Assembly (NCBI GenBank): GCA_018457305.1
Contig: JAGYHM010000066.1
Location: 1-6,522, forward strand
Length of the DNA: 6,522 bases
Origin: Fusobacterium sp.
Lineage (GTDB): Bacteria; Fusobacteriota; Fusobacteriia; Fusobacteriales; Fusobacteriaceae
Reading direction: 5' to 3'
How positions within the stretch are numbered: position 1 is the stretch's first letter; every line of letters starts with the position of its first letter. Below the pieces are notes generated by a model, which had not been told where the DNA came from, ran no database searches, and saw only the letters and a program-made list of their open reading frames with translations. The translations under genes and the position numbers were made by a program. Positions 4,914 to 6,522 of the stretch are shown in pieces.

Positions 4914-5846
4914 TTGGAAAAAAAATTAGAAAGTAAAAGTTTAGATATGGAAGTGGAAAGTAAGGCATTATTTATAGGATTTTTAATAAATTTATTTATG
5001 GGAATGGCAGGCTGGTATATGTTTATAGAGACAGATATAGATGCTTTATTTTTAGATGGAAATTTTTCTTTGATTTCTGCTTTTGGTTGTATTATAGCAA
5101 TTTTAATAAGTAAATATTCAGAAAAAAAGACTAAATATTTTCCAAATGGCTTATATTTTTTAGAGCCACTGTATGCAACTTTAAAAGGACTTTTATCTTT
5201 ATTTTTAATTTTAGTAGCAACTGATTCAGCACTTGTAAAATTATATAATTTTTTATTTTTAGATGTTGGAACAATGTTAGAATTAGAAAATATTTTATAT
5301 TATTCTCTTCTTATGACTTTTCTATGTTTTTTACTTGCAGGAGTATTTTTTAAATATAATAAAAAAATAGATGATAGAAGCACAATATTATCAACAGAAT
5401 CAAAGTCTTCTTATGTAGATGGGATAATTTCTCTTGGATTGGGAATAGCTATTGTACTGGTAACATTTTTACCTAAATCTGGAAATACTCTTTTTGTTTA
5501 TTATATTGGTGATGCACTTTTAACAATATTTTTGGTTATATTTACAATAAAAACTCCGTTGAGGGCTTTAAAAGAAAGTTTTATAGAGGTTATGAATGGG
5601 GTTATTAGAAAAGGAAAAGTTAAAAAAGATATAGAAAAAATAATAGCACAAAAGAATGATAATTATAATAATTTAAAAATTGAAAAAATAAATATACATA
5701 AAGTTGGAAAGAGTATAAATGTAGTTCTTAAAATTGCTGTTGTAGATGAAAATAAAAGTGTGTCTGAAATTTTAGAGTTTAAAGAAAATTTATTTAAAGT
5801 TCTGGAAATAGATTTTAAAAATATAAGTTTAAATATAGTTTTATAG
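4914..5846 (+). CDS. Divergent cation diffusion facilitator (CDF) family membrane protein
   Basis: A 310-residue protein with about six predicted membrane segments (roughly residues 18-37, 48-66, 86-105, 127-146, 168-187, 192-212) and a C-terminal cytoplasmic domain of about 95 residues with alternating strands and helices, the CDF layout for export of divalent metals such as Zn, Mn, Co or Fe. CDF-like stretches are LDGNFSLISAFG in segment 2, YFPNGLYFLEPLYATLKGLLSL after it, and SYVDGIISLGLG in segment 5. Compared with the YiiP site (D-x-x-x-D in helix 2, H-x-x-x-D in helix 5), only Asp48 and Asp169 remain; the partners are Ser52 and Ser165. So metal choice, or even transport, is uncertain. 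The TTG start at 4914 is firmly supported by GAGGAGG (4901-4907), whose first base is the last base of the pabC stop. Co-transcribed with pab, with no obvious pathway link. Confidence 0.75.
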   Translation: MEKKLESKSLDMEVESKALFIGFLINLFMGMAGWYMFIETDIDALFLDGNFSLISAFGCIIAILISKYSEKKTKYFPNGLYFLEPLYATLKGLLSLFLILVATDSALVKLYNFLFLDVGTMLELENILYYSLLMTFLCFLLAGVFFKYNKKIDDRSTILSTESKSSYVDGIISLGLGIAIVLVTFLPKSGNTLFVYYIGDALLTIFLVIFTIKTPLRALKESFIEVMNGVIRKGKVKKDIEKIIAQKNDNYNNLKIEKINIHKVGKSINVVLKIAVVDENKSVSEILEFKENLFKVLEIDFKNISLNIVL

Positions 5847-5863
5847 AAAATGGAGAATAAATT

Positions 5864-6229
5864 ATGTGGAAAAATAAAAAAGTAGAGATAACAGATGAGC
5901 TTGTAGAATATTATAGAAAAAATCCTGACGAATTAGACTTGTTGATAGACAAAGAAGAATTTAATATAAAATTTTTAACTTATTTTTTTATTGTGGGTTT
6001 AGTAATAACCATAGGGAGTAGAGTTTTAGCATATATTTTTAGAGATGTATGGGGAGATTTTTTAAATAATGTGGTACTTGATGTTGTTTCAGAATTAGGT
6101 ATAGCAATTTTTGGAGGAGCAGTTACTGCTTATTTACTGGAATATTTACAGAAAAAGCAGTATGAAGAAAATAAAGATTTAAGGAAAAAAATAAAAGAAA
6201 AAATTTTAGAAAAAAGTAAATTAAAGTAA
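5864..6229 (+). CDS. Unrecognised small membrane protein with two transmembrane helices
   Basis: A 121-residue protein that I do not recognise. It has a charged N-terminal region (1-35, rich in Asp, Glu and Lys, with PDELDLLIDKEEF), a first hydrophobic segment at about 37-59, a short loop with Trp63, a second segment at about 69-93 containing a small-residue patch (FGGAVTAY), and a strongly charged, Lys/Glu-rich, probably helical C-terminal tail (94-121). With two membrane segments, both ends should lie on the same side, most likely the cytoplasm given the Lys-rich tail. GGAGAA (5852-5857) precedes ATG 5864. It starts 17 bases after the CDF gene and is the last gene of the operon; repeat copy 3 follows within ten bases of its stop. 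Proximity suggests a link to the CDF protein, but nothing in the sequence shows one. Confidence 0.75.
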   Translation: MWKNKKVEITDELVEYYRKNPDELDLLIDKEEFNIKFLTYFFIVGLVITIGSRVLAYIFRDVWGDFLNNVVLDVVSELGIAIFGGAVTAYLLEYLQKKQYEENKDLRKKIKEKILEKSKLK

Positions 6230-6252
6230 AAATAATTTTTGGGGGTTTGGGG

Positions 6253-6325
6253 GCGTACTCTACCACTTTGTTAAGCATCTAAGATTTTCTAAACAAACAA
6301 GTTTGTTAAGAAAAACTAAGAAAGC
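6253..6325 (+). repeat. 73-base structured module nested in the loop of repeat copy 3
   Basis: Second copy of the module at 1770-1843. The central hairpin is AACAAAC (6292-6298) with GTTTGTT (6301-6307), inside TTTTCT (6285-6290) pairing with AGAAAA (6309-6314). Relative to copy 1 the central stem differs at three positions in each arm (A to C, G to A, G to A on the left), all matched on the right, while the flanks are nearly unchanged. It sits in a different host hairpin from copy 1. Confidence 0.75.
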
Positions 6326-6334
6326 CCCCATGAG

Positions 6335-6375
6335 AAAGGGCAACAGTCCCGTAGGGACGCAGTTGCCCCTTTTGT
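6335..6375. terminator. Possible bidirectional terminator formed by hairpin A of repeat copy 3
   Basis: AAAGGGCAAC and GTTGCCCCTTTT bracket an inner GTCCC-GTA-GGGAC stem, and the right arm ends in TTTT. On the minus strand the hairpin is followed by TTTCTC. It is the only hairpin between the end of the pab-CDF operon and the convergent gene on the other strand, so it plausibly ends both transcripts. The T-runs are short, so efficiency is uncertain. Confidence 0.45.
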
Positions 6376-6382
6376 ATAAAAT

Positions 6383-6522
6383 TTATTTTTTCTTTTCTTT
6401 AAAACTTAAATAAATTAAACTTCCACCTGCAATAATAATTATAAAAGAAGTAATAGTATCTAAGTAAGCAGGATTTACAAAATCTTTTAAATAAGAATAA
6501 ACTCCAAAAGCAATTAAAAATA
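6383..6522 (-). CDS. C-terminal end of an unrecognised membrane protein (5' end outside window)
   Basis: On the minus strand the frame is open from the right edge to a TAA at 6383-6385, giving the last 45 residues of a protein that begins outside the window. The visible part starts with a hydrophobic FLIAFGVYSYL, then a short polar loop (KDFVNPAYLD), then a hydrophobic helix (TITSFIIIIAGGSLIYLSF) and a basic tail, KEKKK. This is a typical end of an inner-membrane protein with the C-terminus inside. The family cannot be named from so short a piece. It converges on the pab-CDF operon, with repeat copy 3 in between. Confidence 0.65.
   Translation of the reverse strand, partial: FLIAFGVYSYLKDFVNPAYLDTITSFIIIIAGGSLIYLSFKEKKK

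Larger units (their letters stand above)
6236..6375. repeat. G+C-rich modular palindromic repeat, copy 3 (half B with inserted module, then A)
   Basis: The left part has TTTTT followed by two G-runs, as in block B of copy 1. It leads into TGGGGGC (6248-6254), which pairs with GCCCCCA (6324-6330). In copy 2 the matching hairpin has a GAA loop; here a 73-base module fills the loop. The right part (6335-6374) is hairpin A in forward orientation: GGGCAAC (6338-6344) with GTTGCCC (6362-6368), and inner GTCCC-GTA-GGGAC (6346-6358). The left hairpins of the A - B - A' plan are missing, so this copy is truncated or rearranged. It separates two convergent genes. Confidence 0.78.

Noticed and set aside
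1630..6375. CRISPR array
   Set aside because: The repeated blocks are three widely spaced composite hairpins, not short identical repeats with regular spacers, and no cas-like gene is present.

Overview
This is a very A+T-rich, mostly forward-strand stretch of a bacterial chromosome. Base composition, heavy Lys/Ile/Glu/Asn codon use, GGAG- or GGGGTGA-type ribosome sites, frequent TTG/GTG starts and the gene families all fit a Fusobacterium-like organism (Fusobacteriota). That assignment is an inference from style; no rRNA or other marker is present.

Layout. The left edge holds the C-terminal part of a TtcA-family tRNA-thiolation enzyme. Eighteen bases later comes a stand-alone homocysteine-binding (MetH N-terminal type) methyltransferase. 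The next 647 bases hold no convincing protein gene. They carry a strong sigma70-type promoter, an A/T-rich stretch that may be a small RNA or a decayed small gene, an intrinsic terminator, a large G+C-rich palindromic repeat, and the promoter and leader of the next operon. That operon is pabA-pabB-pabC, which makes p-aminobenzoate for folate, followed at short spacing by a divergent cation-diffusion-facilitator protein and an unrecognised 121-residue two-helix membrane protein. A second repeat copy separates pabB from pabC. A third follows the last operon gene and lies between it and the tail of a convergent minus-strand membrane protein that runs off the right edge.

How it fits together. PabA supplies ammonia from glutamine, PabB converts chorismate to 4-amino-4-deoxychorismate, and PabC removes pyruvate to give p-aminobenzoate. 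The homocysteine methyltransferase upstream belongs to one-carbon metabolism too, but has a terminator and a repeat between it and the pab operon, so the two are probably transcribed separately.

The protein genes are ordinary. The most unusual content is the family of three G+C-rich intergenic elements. They share a modular hairpin plan (A - B - inverted A). In two of them a 73-74-base structured module sits in the loop of a different hairpin, and its own terminal stem differs between copies by three compensatory base-pair changes. I know of no named family matching these, but could not search.
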